This document shows positions 6,153 through 6,545 of a DNA stretch of 6,545 nucleotides, piece by piece. Both the position numbers and the translations under genes were made by a program. Under the pieces are notes generated by a model. The model ran no database searches. It saw nothing but the letters and a program-made list of their open reading frames with translations, and was not told the origin of the DNA. The DNA comes from an uncultured bacterium (GTDB lineage: Bacteria > Actinomycetota > Actinomycetes > S36-B12), in assembly GCA_903908025.1 (NCBI GenBank), contig CAIVQM010000125.1:1-6545 (forward strand). Direction: 5' to 3'. Numbering within the stretch: the stretch's first letter is position 1; every line of letters begins with the position of its first letter.

Positions 6153-6545
6153 CCGAGCCCTGGGCCGAGATGCCGACGCGAGTCGGCACCGCCAATCGGC
6201 CCGTGCGCGACCGACCGACCTGGATCGCCTACGTCCAGCTCGCGTTCTGGGCCTGGTTCCTGTACGCCTTCGGCGCGACCGCGGCCCTGCTGCGTGATGA
6301 GCAGGGCACGAGTCGTTCAGTCGCCTCCTTGCACGGCACGGCGCTCGCCATCGGCGGACTCATCGGCGCGATGCTGACCGCGCGTGCGGTAGCCCGCTGG
6401 GGCCGCGGGATCGTGATGCGCGGCTCGGCCCTCGGAGCTATCACTTTCGTCCTCGTCTACACGTGGCCGGGAGCTCCCCCGGTGGTGACGATGACGGGGG
6501 CGGCGCTCGCCGCCTTCTTCGGCACCTTCCTGCTGATCACCATCA
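6149..6545 (+). CDS. MFS transporter, N-terminal part, cut by window edge
   Basis: The frame is open from GTG at 6149 to the right edge, giving 132 residues and no stop. A charged N-terminus of about 25 residues precedes four likely membrane helices: ~27-47 (from WIAYVQLAFWAW), ~61-80 (LHGTALAIGGLIGAMLTAR), ~92-106 and ~112-131. This spacing fits the first third of a 12-helix MFS permease. The loop after helix 2 (ARAVARWGRGIVMRG) sits where MFS motif A belongs, but the G-x-x-x-D-R-x-G-R pattern is degenerate. The substrate is unknown. The start overlaps the serC stop by 4 nt (GTGA) with no strong ribosome site, which suggests translational coupling to serC. Alternative starts are ATG 6170 (residue 8) and GTG 6203 (residue 19). 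A perfect hairpin at 6171-6188 lies in the first codons. Confidence 0.78.
   Translation, partial: MTEPWAEMPTRVGTANRPVRDRPTWIAYVQLAFWAWFLYAFGATAALLRDEQGTSRSVASLHGTALAIGGLIGAMLTARAVARWGRGIVMRGSALGAITFVLVYTWPGAPPVVTMTGAALAAFFGTFLLITI
6171..6188 (+). other. Perfect 7-bp stem with GCGA (GNRA) tetraloop just after serC
   Basis: TGCCGAC (6171-6177) pairs exactly with GTCGGCA (6182-6188) around the tetraloop GCGA, which is of the unusually stable GNRA class. It starts 19 nt after the serC stop and lies inside the first codons of the MFS gene if GTG 6149 is the start. It would lie upstream of that gene if GTG 6203 is used. No T-run follows. It may act as an attenuator between serC and the transporter, as a 3'-end stabiliser for serC mRNA, or by limiting translation of the transporter; the role is inferred. 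Confidence 0.5.

Overview
The window is GC-rich, tightly packed bacterial chromosome with mostly GTG starts and strong G/C bias at third codon positions. The protein families point to a member of Actinomycetota: a CitA-type short citrate synthase, a mycobacterial-type SerC, and pdxH placed head-to-head with the citrate synthase. I cannot fix the order or genus from sequence alone. Every stretch is ordinary core or near-core gene content. There are no tRNAs, rRNAs, CRISPR arrays, insertion sequences or phage genes.

Layout, left to right. (1) 1-1781 (+): the 3' part of a cyclic-di-GMP enzyme, ending PAS-GGDEF-EAL, with all catalytic residues that I can locate intact and the tail of a further upstream PAS domain at the window edge. 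(2) 1797-3056 (-): an EntS-like (MFS_3-type) major facilitator exporter, convergent with gene 1. The 15-bp gap between them is the core of a perfect inverted repeat that contains both stop codons. (3) 3088-3777 (-): pdxH, pyridoxamine/pyridoxine 5'-phosphate oxidase, 31 bp upstream of the exporter and probably co-transcribed with it. (4) 3778-3850: a 73-bp divergent promoter region with a small inverted repeat. (5) 3851-4978 (+): citrate synthase of the CitA type. (6) 5019-6152 (+): serC, phosphoserine aminotransferase. (7) 6149-6545 (+): the 5' part of a second MFS transporter, which overlaps serC by 4 nt (GTGA) and runs off the window.

How the genes fit together: PdxH makes pyridoxal 5'-phosphate (PLP), SerC needs PLP, and the citrate synthase commits acetyl-CoA and oxaloacetate to the TCA cycle, which supplies the 2-oxoglutarate/glutamate pair used by SerC. 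This is a plausible central-metabolism neighbourhood with two transporters of unknown substrate attached at its two ends. The c-di-GMP enzyme is a separate convergent neighbour with no evident link.

I did not find a new biological system. The observations most worth a second look are the hairpin containing both convergent stop codons, the Glu at the usual catalytic Asp position of the citrate synthase, the tetraloop hairpin just after serC, and the unknown MFS proteins coupled to serC and pdxH.
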